NCBI GenBank assembly: GCA_965217605.1
Contig: CBDCJB010000012.1
Location: 310,001-374,000 of the forward strand
Length of the DNA: 64,000 nt
Direction of reading: 5' to 3'
DNA from: JAYYZW01 sp965217605
GTDB taxonomy: Bacteria; Pseudomonadota; Gammaproteobacteria; Ga0077536
The notes beneath the pieces were generated by a model. That model saw nothing but the letters and a program-made list of their open reading frames with translations, searched no databases and was not told the DNA's origin. Positions 44,084-58,210 of this stretch are shown here, one piece after another (position 1 is the first letter of the stretch; the number at the start of each line of letters is the position of its first letter). A program made the position numbers and the translations under genes.

Positions 44084-44202
44084 ATGCCTGGCAATGACCT
44101 ACTTTCGCATGGTGGATTCCACACTATCATCGGCGCTGAGCAGTTTCACTTCTGAGTTCGAGATGGTATCAGGTGGTTCCAACTCGCTATTATCGCCAGG
44201 CA
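44084..44202 (-). rRNA. 5S ribosomal RNA
   Basis: The minus strand reads TGCCTGGCGATAATAG at the 5' end, CGAACTCAGAAGTGAAAC internally and GCCAGGCAT at the 3' end, about 119 nt. It is the last gene of the rRNA operon, about 140 bp after 23S. Confidence 0.95.
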
Positions 44203-44340
44203 AACCTTGGCGCATGTTGAAAGTGGAAAGTTATGAGGTAAAACGATCAAATCTCGGCCTCGTTCATCCTTTTTCAACTGCGGTGTTCAGAATAGTCGTC
44301 TAAGCTCGATTCGCATTCAGCCTGACAAAACGCTTGAGCG

Positions 44341-47243
<2,903 letters not shown>

Positions 47244-47439
47244 TGAAACATTCTGCCGAGGCAGTCGTCCGGTATACGGTCTGACATGAATGCAAATGTA
47301 CATACATAAGCAGAATTGATCTGCTAATGCGCCTATTCGACTATTCCAAATTTTTAAAGAACCGTGCGTTGGCGATACACCAACGCGATATCGAGCAGAA
47401 TGCTCAAAGTGAAATTCTATGCATCCCGTCCGGTTCAAT

Positions 47440-47515
47440 TGGTGGAGCCAGACGGGATCGAACCGACGACCTCCTGCTTGCAAAGCAGGTGCTCTCCCAG
47501 CTGAGCTATGGCCCC
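47440..47515 (-). tRNA. tRNA-Ala (anticodon TGC)
   Basis: A full cloverleaf on the minus strand: GGGGCCATAGCTCAGCTGG at the start, anticodon loop TTTGCAA, T-arm GTTCGATCC, encoded CCA. It lies in the 16S-23S spacer beside tRNA-Ile, as is usual. Confidence 0.97.
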
Positions 47516-47523
47516 GTTTTCAC

Positions 47524-47600
<77 letters not shown>

Positions 47601-47712
47601 GAATCGAAGCGTCAAGCTGTAAGCCCAGCCACGGCACGCGTTTTGACAACGCCGCGTCCAGTCAAGCAATTTGAGTGGGCACTAACGACGGAATGTCGTC
47701 ATGCTTCTCTTT

Positions 47713-49216
<1,504 letters not shown>

Positions 49217-49365
49217 AAGCTTCGAAAAGCCGTTTGCCCGTCCCGAAGGACGAACTGAAGTTGTTTGACGAGCTCTCTCGACACTAACGTCTCGGTTGCT
49301 CATCAGGGTTTCTGATGACGCTTAGACCTAACGTCAGCGCCCACACAAATTACTTGAATGGACAG

Positions 49366-49379
49366 ATTGTTAAAGAACG
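49366..49379 (-). promoter_or_regulatory. BoxA antitermination site of the rRNA leader
   Basis: CGTTCTTTAACAAT on the minus strand matches the boxA consensus TGCTCTTTAACA, about 150 bp upstream of 16S. It recruits Nus factors for rRNA antitermination. A second boxA-like GTTCTTTAAAAATT lies in the 16S-23S spacer near 47355. Confidence 0.75.
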
Positions 49380-49413
49380 AAGGGAGGGCCGAGCCCCCCC
49401 TGCAGAGGGGCGA

Positions 49414-49441
49414 ATTATACTCCTGTGAAATAACCGGTCAA
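49414..49441 (-). promoter_or_regulatory. rRNA operon promoter
   Basis: On the minus strand TTGACC (49436-49441) and TATAAT (49414-49419) are 16 bp apart, a near-consensus sigma-70 promoter. AT-rich DNA upstream (near 49455-49465) may act as an UP element. It lies between the tyrS stop and boxA, so the rRNA operon need not depend on tyrS transcription. Confidence 0.85.
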
Positions 49442-49522
49442 CAGCGTGAAATACATACAAATTTTCAGGCGCTTGGGGTGACGTGGACGGGCGATTTCCG
49501 CACCTCGAATCGGCTGCTGGTT

Positions 49523-50713
49523 TTATTTGAGCGTGACCTTCGCAACGCGCCGCTTGCCGACCTGTACTAGATACTCACGGCCATTTGAAATCACGTTATC
49601 GACGTCCTCGATACGCCCCCCATCGACTTTGACGGCACCCTGGCTGATCAAGCGTCTTGCTTCAGAGGTGCTCTTGGTCAAGCCAGCCTGTTTGAGCGCC
49701 GCCGCGAGTGGCAGGCCCTGCCCGGAATTATCGATCGTGCACTCGGGTATCTCCGTCGGTAAATGGCCCTCGCTGAATCGCTTGCGGAATTCTGTCAATG
49801 CCTCGTCGGCGGCGCGTGCGCTATGGAATCGCGTTACGATTTCCGTGGCCAGCTCGAACTTGACGTCTCGTGGGTTGCGGCCGTCCTCGACTTCACGTTT
49901 TAGCCCATTGATATCCACATCGCTGCGAAAACTCAGGAGCTCGTAGTAGCGCCACATGAGGGCATCCGAAATCGACATGATCTTTCCAAACATATCGTTC
50001 GGTGGATCATCGATGCCTACATAATTGTCGAGCGATTTAGACATTTTTTTAACGCCGTCGAGACCTTCCAACAGAGGCATGGTCAATACGATCTGTGGTG
50101 TTTGTCCGTACGCCTGTTGTAACTGGCGCCCCACGAGCAAATTGAACATCTGATCGGTCCCGCCCAATTCGACGTCCGCTTTCATGGCGACCGAGTCGTA
50201 GCCTTGAATAAGCGGGTAGAGGAATTCATGAATTGCAATCGGCCTTCCTTCCTCATAGCGCGTCTTAAAATCATCCCGTTCGAGCATCCGCGCGACCGTA
50301 TGCTGTGCGGCGATCTTAACGAGGCCCGCTGCGTCGATTTTCGCCATCCACTCCGAATTGAACATGACCTGTGTCCTGGCAGCATCGAGGACCTTGAATA
50401 CCTGGGTGCGATAAGTTTCAGCATTTGCGGAAACGTCGTCGGCCGTCAACGGCGGACGGGTAGCGTTCGACCCCGTCGGGTCACCGATCATGCCGGTGAA
50501 ATCTCCGATCAGAAATAGGATCTCGTGGCCGAGATCCTGAAACTGGCGCATCTTGTTAAGCAGCACTGTATGCCCCAGATGCAGGTCGGGAGCCGTCGGA
50601 TCGAAGCCCGCTTTTATCCGCAGCGGGCGATCGAGTTCGAGCTTTTTTGCGAGTTCGTCTTCGCGCAAAATTTCGGAAGCACCGCGGCGAATGATTTCGA
50701 ATTGTTCTTGCAT
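49523..50713 (-). CDS. tyrS: Tyrosyl-tRNA synthetase
   Basis: A 396-residue class I synthetase that charges tRNA-Tyr. The HIGH-type motif is DLHLGHTVLLNKM near 44, the KMSKS motif GVKKMSKSLDNYVG near 228, and an S4 RNA-binding domain covers the last 65 residues (STSEARRLISQGAVKVDGG). The length and the position next to an rRNA operon match the gammaproteobacterial TyrS form of about 400 residues. It diverges from the M23 peptidase gene with about 140 bp between. The ribosome site is not obvious. Confidence 0.95.
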   Translation of the reverse strand: MQEQFEIIRRGASEILREDELAKKLELDRPLRIKAGFDPTAPDLHLGHTVLLNKMRQFQDLGHEILFLIGDFTGMIGDPTGSNATRPPLTADDVSANAETYRTQVFKVLDAARTQVMFNSEWMAKIDAAGLVKIAAQHTVARMLERDDFKTRYEEGRPIAIHEFLYPLIQGYDSVAMKADVELGGTDQMFNLLVGRQLQQAYGQTPQIVLTMPLLEGLDGVKKMSKSLDNYVGIDDPPNDMFGKIMSISDALMWRYYELLSFRSDVDINGLKREVEDGRNPRDVKFELATEIVTRFHSARAADEALTEFRKRFSEGHLPTEIPECTIDNSGQGLPLAAALKQAGLTKSTSEARRLISQGAVKVDGGRIEDVDNVISNGREYLVQVGKRRVAKVTLK

Positions 50714-50856
50714 CTATGAATCTGATATCTGTCGCTACCGCAAGATGGCCAGACTATCACACGAAAAATGTTAAAAAACATTGACGTAAGGATGGCTTGA
50801 CGCTATTTTCGCGCGGTGATTAGCCGCGCGCTTTCTGTACTTATGCGACATTCCTG

Positions 50857-52320
50857 ATGTTTCGTAGTAGCTCACAGAATCGGCGCTTTTACACTCGGCG
50901 GCGTAAGCCGCGCTTGGTCCTTGCGGCGGTCGTCATGCTCAGTGTCAGTGCGTTAAGCATTGTGTTGATGCGCGGCCAACCAGGTTCCAATTCAGAGGAA
51001 CAACAGGACACCGCGAATTCGCTATTACGCGTGCAACTGCCCGGCCAAGTAGTAGGACGATCGCACGTAGTTGATGGCGCCACTGAGCGCCTCCCTTTCG
51101 AACCCGCAGTGCCGCCCCAGACGCCGGCCACAGACGGTATTCAAGACACGTTCAAATCGGGCGAGTGGGTCAACGTTACTGTCGCTCCCGGCGATAACTT
51201 GTCATTGATTTTTTCGCGCTTGACCCTGTCGAAACGCGATCTTCACGACATTGTCTCGCTCGGCAAGGACACGGCAAGACTCAAAAGAATCAATCCCGGA
51301 CAGCTTGTTCGTTTTCGCGTCGTTGACCGCAGGCTCGAGGAAATGGTGCTTGAATTGGATCAGCTAAATTCTCTGCACGTAATGCGGGAAGGCGATGGTT
51401 TTAACGCATTCACGGAAACGATCGAACCGAAGATTAAGGTGGCAGCAGCAACGACGGAAATCACGCGATCGCTATTCGTTGATGGACAAAAAGCCGGGCT
51501 CTCCGATGCCCTGATCATGCACTTGACGGAAATTTTCGGTTGGGATATCGACTTTGCCCTTGATTTACGCGAACACGACCGCTTTAGCGTGATTTACGAA
51601 GAAATATACAAGGATGACGACCTCATTAAGCAGGACCGTATTCTTGCTACTGAATTCGTCAACCGAGGGAAACGGCTACGAGCAATTCTGTATATAGATG
51701 AACAGGGACGCGCCGATTACTTTTCGGATACCGGCGAAGCGATGCGAAAGGCCTTCTTACGGACGCCTGTCAATTTCACGCGCATAAGTTCGCGATTCAA
51801 TCTCAAACGTAAACATCCCATCTTAAATACTATTCGCGCGCATCGCGGCGTTGATTACGCGGCGCCGTCGGGAACGCCAGTTCGCGCAACAGCGGACGGC
51901 AAGGTGAAATTCATCGGCCGCGATGGCGGTTACGGTCAAACGATCGTAATGCAACACGGCGAGGTATACAGCACTCTGTATGCACATTTGTCGCGGTATG
52001 CTCGAGGGGTTAAGCGTGGCAACTATCTAAGCCAGGGGAAGATCATCGGATATGTAGGCAAATCGGGCTTGGCCACGGGCCCACATCTCCATTATGAATT
52101 TCGCGTGCATGGTGTACACCGAAACCCATTGACCGTTGATTTACCGAAAGCGGAGCCGATCGACAGGAAATACTTACAAGAATTTAGGCGACAGGCCAAA
52201 CCCTTGCTCGCCCAATTGGATATTCTATTAGCGCAGCAGACCCAACCGGATTCGAGTTACGTGGCTCAACTCGATGCGCTAGAGCTGCCGACGCCGACTG
52301 ATCTCGAAAATCGAAATTGA
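50857..52320 (+). CDS. mepM: M23 murein endopeptidase (MepM-like)
   Basis: A 487-residue exported protein. The N-terminal membrane helix is at about 22-40 (VLAAVVMLSVSALSIVLM). Next comes an OapA/LysM-like region near 100-165 (WVNVTVAPGDNLSLIFSRL), then a zinc peptidase domain at about 320-430. It has HRGVDYAAPSGTPV (His and Asp ligands) and GPHLHYEFRV (HxH motif), with an additional His in YAHLSRYA, so catalysis should be intact. MepM cleaves peptidoglycan crosslinks to let the wall grow. The gene order mepM-anmK next to divergent tyrS is common in gammaproteobacteria. Its stop overlaps the anmK start by 4 bp. Confidence 0.88.
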   Translation: MFRSSSQNRRFYTRRRKPRLVLAAVVMLSVSALSIVLMRGQPGSNSEEQQDTANSLLRVQLPGQVVGRSHVVDGATERLPFEPAVPPQTPATDGIQDTFKSGEWVNVTVAPGDNLSLIFSRLTLSKRDLHDIVSLGKDTARLKRINPGQLVRFRVVDRRLEEMVLELDQLNSLHVMREGDGFNAFTETIEPKIKVAAATTEITRSLFVDGQKAGLSDALIMHLTEIFGWDIDFALDLREHDRFSVIYEEIYKDDDLIKQDRILATEFVNRGKRLRAILYIDEQGRADYFSDTGEAMRKAFLRTPVNFTRISSRFNLKRKHPILNTIRAHRGVDYAAPSGTPVRATADGKVKFIGRDGGYGQTIVMQHGEVYSTLYAHLSRYARGVKRGNYLSQGKIIGYVGKSGLATGPHLHYEFRVHGVHRNPLTVDLPKAEPIDRKYLQEFRRQAKPLLAQLDILLAQQTQPDSSYVAQLDALELPTPTDLENRN

Positions 52321-53480
52321 CGCAAGACCCTCAACGAGCGGTCAAATCGGGCCTTTATATCGGCCTCATATCCGGCACCAGCATGGATGGCGTCGATGCC
52401 GTTCTAATCGAGTTCGGCGCCAACCAGATGTCAACGGAAGCGGCGCTTTTCGCAAAATACCCGACCGTCATTTCCGAGTCTCTACGAGATGTCATCGAGA
52501 CTCAGCGGGCAAGGTCCTTACACGACCTAGCAACGCTTAATATCGAGGTTGGTCGTCATTTCGCGGATGTTGCGAATCGATTATTAACGCAGTCGCAGAC
52601 GACTGCACGCGATGTGATCGCGATTGGCAGCCACGGCCAGACATTGCGACACCATCCGTTGGGCGAGACGCCATACAGTGTTCAATTAGGCGATCCCGCG
52701 ACGATTGCAGCACGCTGCGGTATCACGACAATCGCGGATTTCCGGAGCTTGGATTTAGCGTATGGCGGTGAAGGCGCGCCACTCGTGCCTGCGTTCCACG
52801 CCTGGGGGTTCCGCAGCAACGCTGAAGATCGGGTGATCGCCAATGTCGGAGGTATCTCGAATATCTCGCTGCTGCCCGCTGATCCAAAGCAGCCAGTGGC
52901 CGGATATGACACGGGTCCCGGCAACTGCCTCATGGATGCTTGGTCTTGGAAACACCGTCGAGAGCCGTTCGACGCTAACGGACAATGGGCCGCATCGGGC
53001 CGACTATGCGATGAGTTATTGGTTGAATTGATGAACCATCCTTTCATCCACCAACCCCCGCCCAAAAGCACCGGCAGAGAAACGTTCAGTGCCGACTACA
53101 TCGCAACGCAAATCGAACGAGGTGGATTCGACGCGCTTTCACCGGCTGATGTCCAAGCTACGCTGTTGCAATTCACCGTTGAATCGATCGCATCGGAGAT
53201 CGAACGTGCCCAAATGTTAACTGTAGAACGAATTTACACGTGCGGTGGCGGTGCTCGTAACGGCGAATTGATCAAGCAACTTAGAATCCGGCTTGCTCCG
53301 TGCGAAGTCCTTTCGACGTCGAGCGTAGGGATCGATCCAGATATGGTTGAAGCGTCGGCGTTCGCATGGCTCGCGTCGATGCGCGTTTCTGGCATTCCAG
53401 TTTCGGTAACAACCGGGGCGAAGCCTGAATCCTTAGCCCTCGGCGCCATTTACGAGCCGACTAACGAACAGACGACCTAA
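52317..53480 (+). CDS. anmK: Anhydro-N-acetylmuramic acid kinase
   Basis: A 387-residue cytoplasmic kinase that opens and phosphorylates anhydroMurNAc in cell-wall recycling. The N-terminus YIGLISGTSMDGVDAVLIEF is the family signature. GSHGQTLRHHP near 103, DTGPGNCLMDAW near 197 and CGGGARNGELIKQL near 305 are also present. The TTG start overlaps the mepM stop (TTGA), so the two wall genes are coupled. The length is normal (about 370-390). The last residues are followed by 90 bp of convergent spacer to prsT. Confidence 0.93.
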   Translation: MTQDPQRAVKSGLYIGLISGTSMDGVDAVLIEFGANQMSTEAALFAKYPTVISESLRDVIETQRARSLHDLATLNIEVGRHFADVANRLLTQSQTTARDVIAIGSHGQTLRHHPLGETPYSVQLGDPATIAARCGITTIADFRSLDLAYGGEGAPLVPAFHAWGFRSNAEDRVIANVGGISNISLLPADPKQPVAGYDTGPGNCLMDAWSWKHRREPFDANGQWAASGRLCDELLVELMNHPFIHQPPPKSTGRETFSADYIATQIERGGFDALSPADVQATLLQFTVESIASEIERAQMLTVERIYTCGGGARNGELIKQLRIRLAPCEVLSTSSVGIDPDMVEASAFAWLASMRVSGIPVSVTTGAKPESLALGAIYEPTNEQTT

Positions 53481-53571
53481 GGGTATAGCGAACTTTGATC
53501 GGCGCACGATTCGAGCCGGTGGCAAGCGTCTCCATCACGAAGCGATTCGGATTTCGCTAATCTCGAGGCGC

Positions 53572-56406
53572 TCAGACCTGCTCCGCGAGCTCCAAGCGTA
53601 GTTCGTCGATGAGTTTTCTAGCGTTCTCATCGTCCTGAAACGGAACGTCCTCCCCAATCGCCGCCTCGAGTTCCTCGAGGGCCTCACGTGTTCTGCCGAG
53701 CTTCATCAATGTGACGCCGATGTGGTAACGCACCCCCGGGCTCGTTGAGGAACGTGCAAAGGTTTCGCGCAGATAGGCCAGACCGTCCTCGAGGTGATCG
53801 TTCTCCGCCAGGATCCAGCCATAGGTGTCGAGCACCGCTCCAGGCTTCGGGCTCAAGTTCGAAAGCGAGTTCGGCAGTCTGCCGGGCCCGCTTGTCACCG
53901 ATGTGCTGGTAGATCATCGCGAGATTGTTCAGTACCACTACGTTCTCAATACCGTCATTAAGTAATACTTCGTACTCCCTCCGCGCCTCGCGGTAACGCC
54001 GCAAGCGCATCAACGTCTCTGCGTAAATATTTCTCGCAGGGTAATCCCGTTCGTTTTTGCGCAGCCACGTTTGCATGAGGCCGAGCGCATCGTCCGTGCG
54101 TTCATGTAAAACCAGCGCGCTGAATAGCATACGCACCGTCATGGAACTTGGCGCCATTTCGTAGGCGTCGGCATAGAGCGTAATCGCCTCCCCGATTCGA
54201 TCCTGAGCCACCCGCAAGTCGCCTCGTCTTATTCGAACCTGTGTTACTTCTCCGTGCCGCGTTGTCATGTCATCGATCAGTGCGGCGGCACTGTCCAGAT
54301 TGTCCAGCTGAATGAGCACTTCAACTTTGAGAGCAGCGGCGTCGAGATCGTTGGGATTGCCTTGTAATGCTTTGGTCAGCGTCCATAGCGCCCCACTGCG
54401 GTCGCGAATTGCGATTTGCTGTTCTGCGACTGCCGTTAGCACCGCGCCGTCGAATTGCGCTTCCTGCACTGCGTGTCGGAACTGCAACTTGGCATCTTCC
54501 TTATCTCCTAGGGCGGCGTATATCTTGCCCGCGATGAAAGCCGCCCTCGGTTCCGACCCAAACTTCTTGTGGAGTTCATAGGTGGCAGTGCGGATACGGT
54601 CCTTGGATTCGCGCTGCTTCAACAACAGCTCCAGTTTTAGTGCGTGCGCTTCAAACAGGGCGGGCTTGCGCTCGAGTACCCGCGCCACACGCTCGCTGGC
54701 TTCCGAAAATTCTTCTTGCTCGAGCAGAATTCGCGCGAGCTCGAGCCCGCTTTCTACGTGATACGGATGGGTTTCTAGCAGACTGCGGTACTGGACTTCG
54801 GAGGCCGCGACATTGCCTTCGAGACGATCCAGTCGAGCGAGATTAAGCTTGGGCAGGATCAAATCCGGGTCGATGGTACTTGCGAGGTTCAAATGATCGC
54901 GCGCCGACGCCACATCGCCCATCGCCAGATAGATGGCACCAGCTACATTTTGTATGTTTGCGTTATCGGCGTGGTTGGCGAGCGCGCCCTCGATCGTGGT
55001 GACCGCGTCGCCCGCCCGTCCGAGCTTCACGTAGACGCGCGCGAGTTGGATGCGCGCTTCCAGCAGATCTGGAAATTTCTCCACGAACCAGCTTAGTTCC
55101 TCGAGCGCCTGTTCGGACTTGCCGGCGTCCAGCCGGCTCATCGCGAGGCGAATACCCAGTCCAGCGAGATTCGGTGCGCGCTTGAGCGCAGCTTCGTAAT
55201 AACGTTCGCTTTATGGTCCCCTTTCGAACGGTAGGCCTCGGCCAACATCGACAGTGCCATCGGTTCATTCGGGGGCGGCGAGTTGGGACCCGCGCGATAG
55301 ACGCGGACGGCCAGGTCCCATTGTTTGAGGGCGAGGTAAGACGCCATGAGATAGCGTTTCGCGCCAGGATGCTGTGGTACGCGCTGCAGGAACGACCGCA
55401 AATGCGCGGCCGCTTCTTCGAAGTTCTCCTCGAAATACGCGACGACGCCCAGCATGAGCTCGGTGTTAGCCAACTTGCCACGGACGTCTTCCTTGATATC
55501 GCGAATATCGTCCGCGCTCTCCCGCAACAATTCGCGGGCTTCTTCGGCTTTACCTTCGCGGAACATCAGTAAGGTCCGAAGGTAAATTGATTCAAGTGTG
55601 TCCACATCGAGGTCACCGGCCTTCTCCAGGTCTTCCTTCGCTTTCTCAACCTGGCCGAGGTCGAGCCACAGCGCGGCGCGTGCGGCGAGCGTACGGCCGG
55701 ACGTCGGTCGCAGCTTGAGTGCACGCTCGAAAGCTGCAAGCGCGGCGCGCGATTGCCCCAGATCGCGATGGGCCAGCGCTTTGAACAGCCACACGTCGAA
55801 CGAGTCAGGCGCCAACGCGATGGCCTGCTGAATCAGCTTGTCCGCCTTCTCGAACTTGCGCTTGCCGATCGCGATGCGCGCGCGGCCGACCAATGGACCC
55901 GGATCGGTCTGCAGGAGCACGCCGGCCGCAAGATACGACTCGTCGGCGAGCTTGGCGTTGCGGAGCATTTCGTAAGCGCGGCCCTGCAGATAATGAAGTT
56001 TGCCGTCGACCTCGGGCTGGTGACCTTCAGTCACGAAACCCGTGATGACCTGTTCGGGCTCCACGATCTCCAAGTACGCCCACGCCAGTGGCACCAGGAT
56101 GAGATTCTCGTCACCTCCAAGGCTCAACGCCATTTCAAGCTCTTTGATCGCGGCGCGCGGTTGGTCTTCGAGTAACAGCGTCTCGCCCAGCAGGATGCGT
56201 GCGGGCAGGTTGTCCGGGTCCTGCTGCAACGCGTTGCGCAGCTCGATGACCGCAGCGGAGAATCCTTCTTCGTTGAAGTGCTGCAACGCTTTTTCATAGA
56301 AATCCTGGGAGCGTTCGCGGTCGATGGCGGCAGGCGCGGAAACTGCGACGAGCAGCGCCAAGGCCGCGAGCGTTAGGTTCTCAATGATTGGTCGGCTACG
56401 TTTCAT
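53572..56406 (-). pseudogene. prsT: prsT, XrtA/PEP-CTERM system TPR protein, split by two frameshifts
   Basis: Three minus-strand frames together read as one TPR protein of about 944 residues, the size of PrsT. Segment 1 starts at 56406 (MKRSRPIIENLTLAALALL, a signal peptide). It leaves frame near 55208-55221, where the next frame continues SERYYEAALKRAPNLAGLGI. Segment 2 leaves frame near 53838-53855. Segment 3 then runs LDTYGWILAENDHLEDGLAY to the TGA at 53572. TPR motifs continue across both joints, so each break is a one-base indel, either real or a sequencing error. PrsT is a periplasmic scaffold linked to exosortase and polysaccharide export. The PEP-CTERM and polysaccharide genes beside it agree. 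Confidence 0.85.
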
Positions 56407-56589
56407 GAACGGCTGAATTATAGTCAATCTCCCCATTGATACGCCGGGGTGATTGCGAGCAACTGTAAAATGATGGCGCGTTTACGGTATCGGCAACAAG
56501 CGAACTGAGGGGCTGAGACGGCATCGTCGAAAGCAGGAGCGACGAAACGCGGCGGTTGTCGGGCCGCGAATCCGCCGGTTACTCAAATG

Positions 56590-56612
56590 AAAAAGGCCCC
56601 ATCGCGGGGCCT
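56590..56612 (-). terminator. Intrinsic terminator of the PEP-CTERM gene
   Basis: On the minus strand AGGCCCC and GGGGCCT form a perfect 7-bp stem with a 5-base loop, followed by five T residues. It lies 26 bp after the PEP-CTERM stop and separates that gene from prsT. Confidence 0.85.
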
Positions 56613-56637
56613 ATTTCGCAGTCGAACCCGAGGCCGC

Positions 56638-57576
56638 TTACGTCAGGAACTTGAAGGTTTTGCGGCGAAGGGCCACTAAACCGAGTGCTGCGAGCGCGAG
56701 GGTCGTCGGCTCTGGAATGTCTGGCTCCGGGTCGCAGGTCGCGCCGGAACCGTTGGGGTCGCCACCCACCGTATCTTCACACAAACCGGCGATCATGACG
56801 TGATCGATGTTGATGCCTTCGCCATCGCTCGACGAAGACGCGCCGGACCCGAACGAAAAGCGGATAGTCGTCAAGCCGGTGAAGCCCGAGACGTCAAACA
56901 GCGCCGTTCCCGTCATTTGCGACGTGTCGTAGCCTGTAAAGACGGGTTCGCGCGCACCGGATACTTCGTCCAGCTGCGTATTGGATATCTCCGCCTCGTC
57001 CCAATCCATGTCGCTGCCGGATAGGCCGAACGCCAACATGGGATCCCAGCCGCTCGTATCCAGGATCGGATCCCGGAGCGCCCAACCGCCCGGCAGGTTG
57101 CCGACCATCTCGTTATCGTCGGGATCGTTGTTACCGATCGCGGGGATGCCGGTGTCCACCTGGTTGCCGTTGTACGCAATGACGTTGAACCCGTCGTCAT
57201 CGAAGTCGTCTTGTATCCACGAGTCGAATTTGAACTTCAAGGACTTGGTCATGTCGCCAGTGTCCCAACCCGTGAAATCGACCGTGAGCTCATAAAACGA
57301 GCGTTCATTGCGCCTATGCACCGTAGAACCATGGTGGCCCACCTTGTAGCCACTCAGACCGGTCGTGATCGCAGAACTTTCGTTGTGCAGACCCCAACGA
57401 CTGTTATTGTCTTTCCATTGCTCTGAGCCAGCCGGGGTATCGTCGAACCAAGCGGAAAAGGTCCGCTCATTGGAGCGCAGTACGCCGCTATCAAAGTCAT
57501 TCATATAAATGGCGTCGGCGCACACCGCGCCCGTAAACGCCAAGCCGCAAGCGGCACTGAGAACGCGCATATACAT
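56638..57576 (-). CDS. PEP-CTERM sorting-domain protein
   Basis: A 312-residue exported protein. The signal peptide at about 1-20 ends near GAVCADA. The C-terminus has the exosortase tripartite signal: PEP (IPEPTTLALAALGLVALRRK), a short membrane helix and an Arg-rich end, so it is a substrate for anchoring by the exosortase XrtA. The mature part is acidic and Asp/Gly-rich, reminiscent of carbohydrate-binding beta-sandwich domains (WDTGDMTKSLKFKFDSW), but I cannot assign one. I chose the ATG at 57576 with AGGAG 10 bp upstream; a frame from 57606 also exists. A sigma-54-like promoter precedes it and a terminator follows. Confidence 0.85.
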   Translation of the reverse strand: MYMRVLSAACGLAFTGAVCADAIYMNDFDSGVLRSNERTFSAWFDDTPAGSEQWKDNNSRWGLHNESSAITTGLSGYKVGHHGSTVHRRNERSFYELTVDFTGWDTGDMTKSLKFKFDSWIQDDFDDDGFNVIAYNGNQVDTGIPAIGNNDPDDNEMVGNLPGGWALRDPILDTSGWDPMLAFGLSGSDMDWDEAEISNTQLDEVSGAREPVFTGYDTSQMTGTALFDVSGFTGLTTIRFSFGSGASSSSDGEGINIDHVMIAGLCEDTVGGDPNGSGATCDPEPDIPEPTTLALAALGLVALRRKTFKFLT

Positions 57577-57623
57577 GTCGTTCTGGCTCCTATTCACAAA
57601 GTCCAAAAGCTTTCATCCAGATG

Positions 57624-57640
57624 TGCCAAGTTTCGCGCCA
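57624..57640 (-). promoter_or_regulatory. Probable sigma-54 promoter of the PEP-CTERM gene
   Basis: On the minus strand TGGCGCG, four bases, then TTGG approximates the -24/-12 consensus TGGCACG-N4-TTGC with two mismatches. It lies 48 bp before the start codon. PEP-CTERM genes in other bacteria are known to be controlled by sigma-54 with the regulator PrsR. Confidence 0.55.
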
Positions 57641-57711
57641 TAATCTATATATGTATACGAATCAGTTCGTTATCCTCGCGACCGATCCTCGGCTTTGGGT
57701 TTCGGGCCGGA

Positions 57712-57732
57712 TCTGTCAAATATATTGACAGA
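57712..57732. promoter_or_regulatory. Palindromic upstream site 1 (candidate PrsR site)
   Basis: A perfect inverted repeat: arms TCTGTCAA and TTGACAGA separated by ATATA. It lies about 80 bp upstream of the sigma-54-like promoter, a normal enhancer distance. Confidence 0.6.
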
Positions 57733-57829
57733 TCGCGCTCATCACAGCCAAAAACCTTAATTCCTTAACCGCCTCGAAACCTTGCTAATTAGTTAACCCA
57801 AAAAAATCAGTTACTTAGCCCGCGTCCGC

Positions 57830-57848
57830 TTGTAAAGTATATTGACAA
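57830..57848. promoter_or_regulatory. Palindromic upstream site 2 (candidate PrsR site)
   Basis: Arms TTGTAAA and TTGACAA around GTATA, one mismatch from the first site. The centres are about 117 bp apart. The region 57849-58210 between this and wecB shows nothing more I can name, though it should hold the wecB promoter. Confidence 0.5.
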
Positions 57849-58210
57849 AACCGGGCTTCGATCTGCCTGCCGGTCGGCACCGTCGGGCGTGTCGTCTATG
57901 TCGTCGGTGAGCGACGTTCACGGCGCCGTACGCCCGGTCGCGTCAACGTAAGGTGACTATAGCTTAGCTGGCCCGTCGCGGGGAACTTTAGAGCGTAAAC
58001 TTTCGTGAATCCAGTGCCCTTGGCGCAGGCCTCCGATGGGACGTTCCCATTTGGGCCTCGGGCTTGAGTTAAAGGCATCAAACTGGGCTGCGAACGAACG
58101 GGCTAAGCGGTCGGCGTGCCCCGACGGCCAGGTTAGAATAGGTTAACGGGTCGGCCCCAGCGCCGGCCCGAATTCGCAATGACAGCTCGCCCCGCCGCCA
58201 ACAGCCCTAG

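Noticed and set aside
57896..58081. 61-aa minus-strand frame upstream of wecB
   Set aside because: No start context, no homology I recognise. Likely chance.
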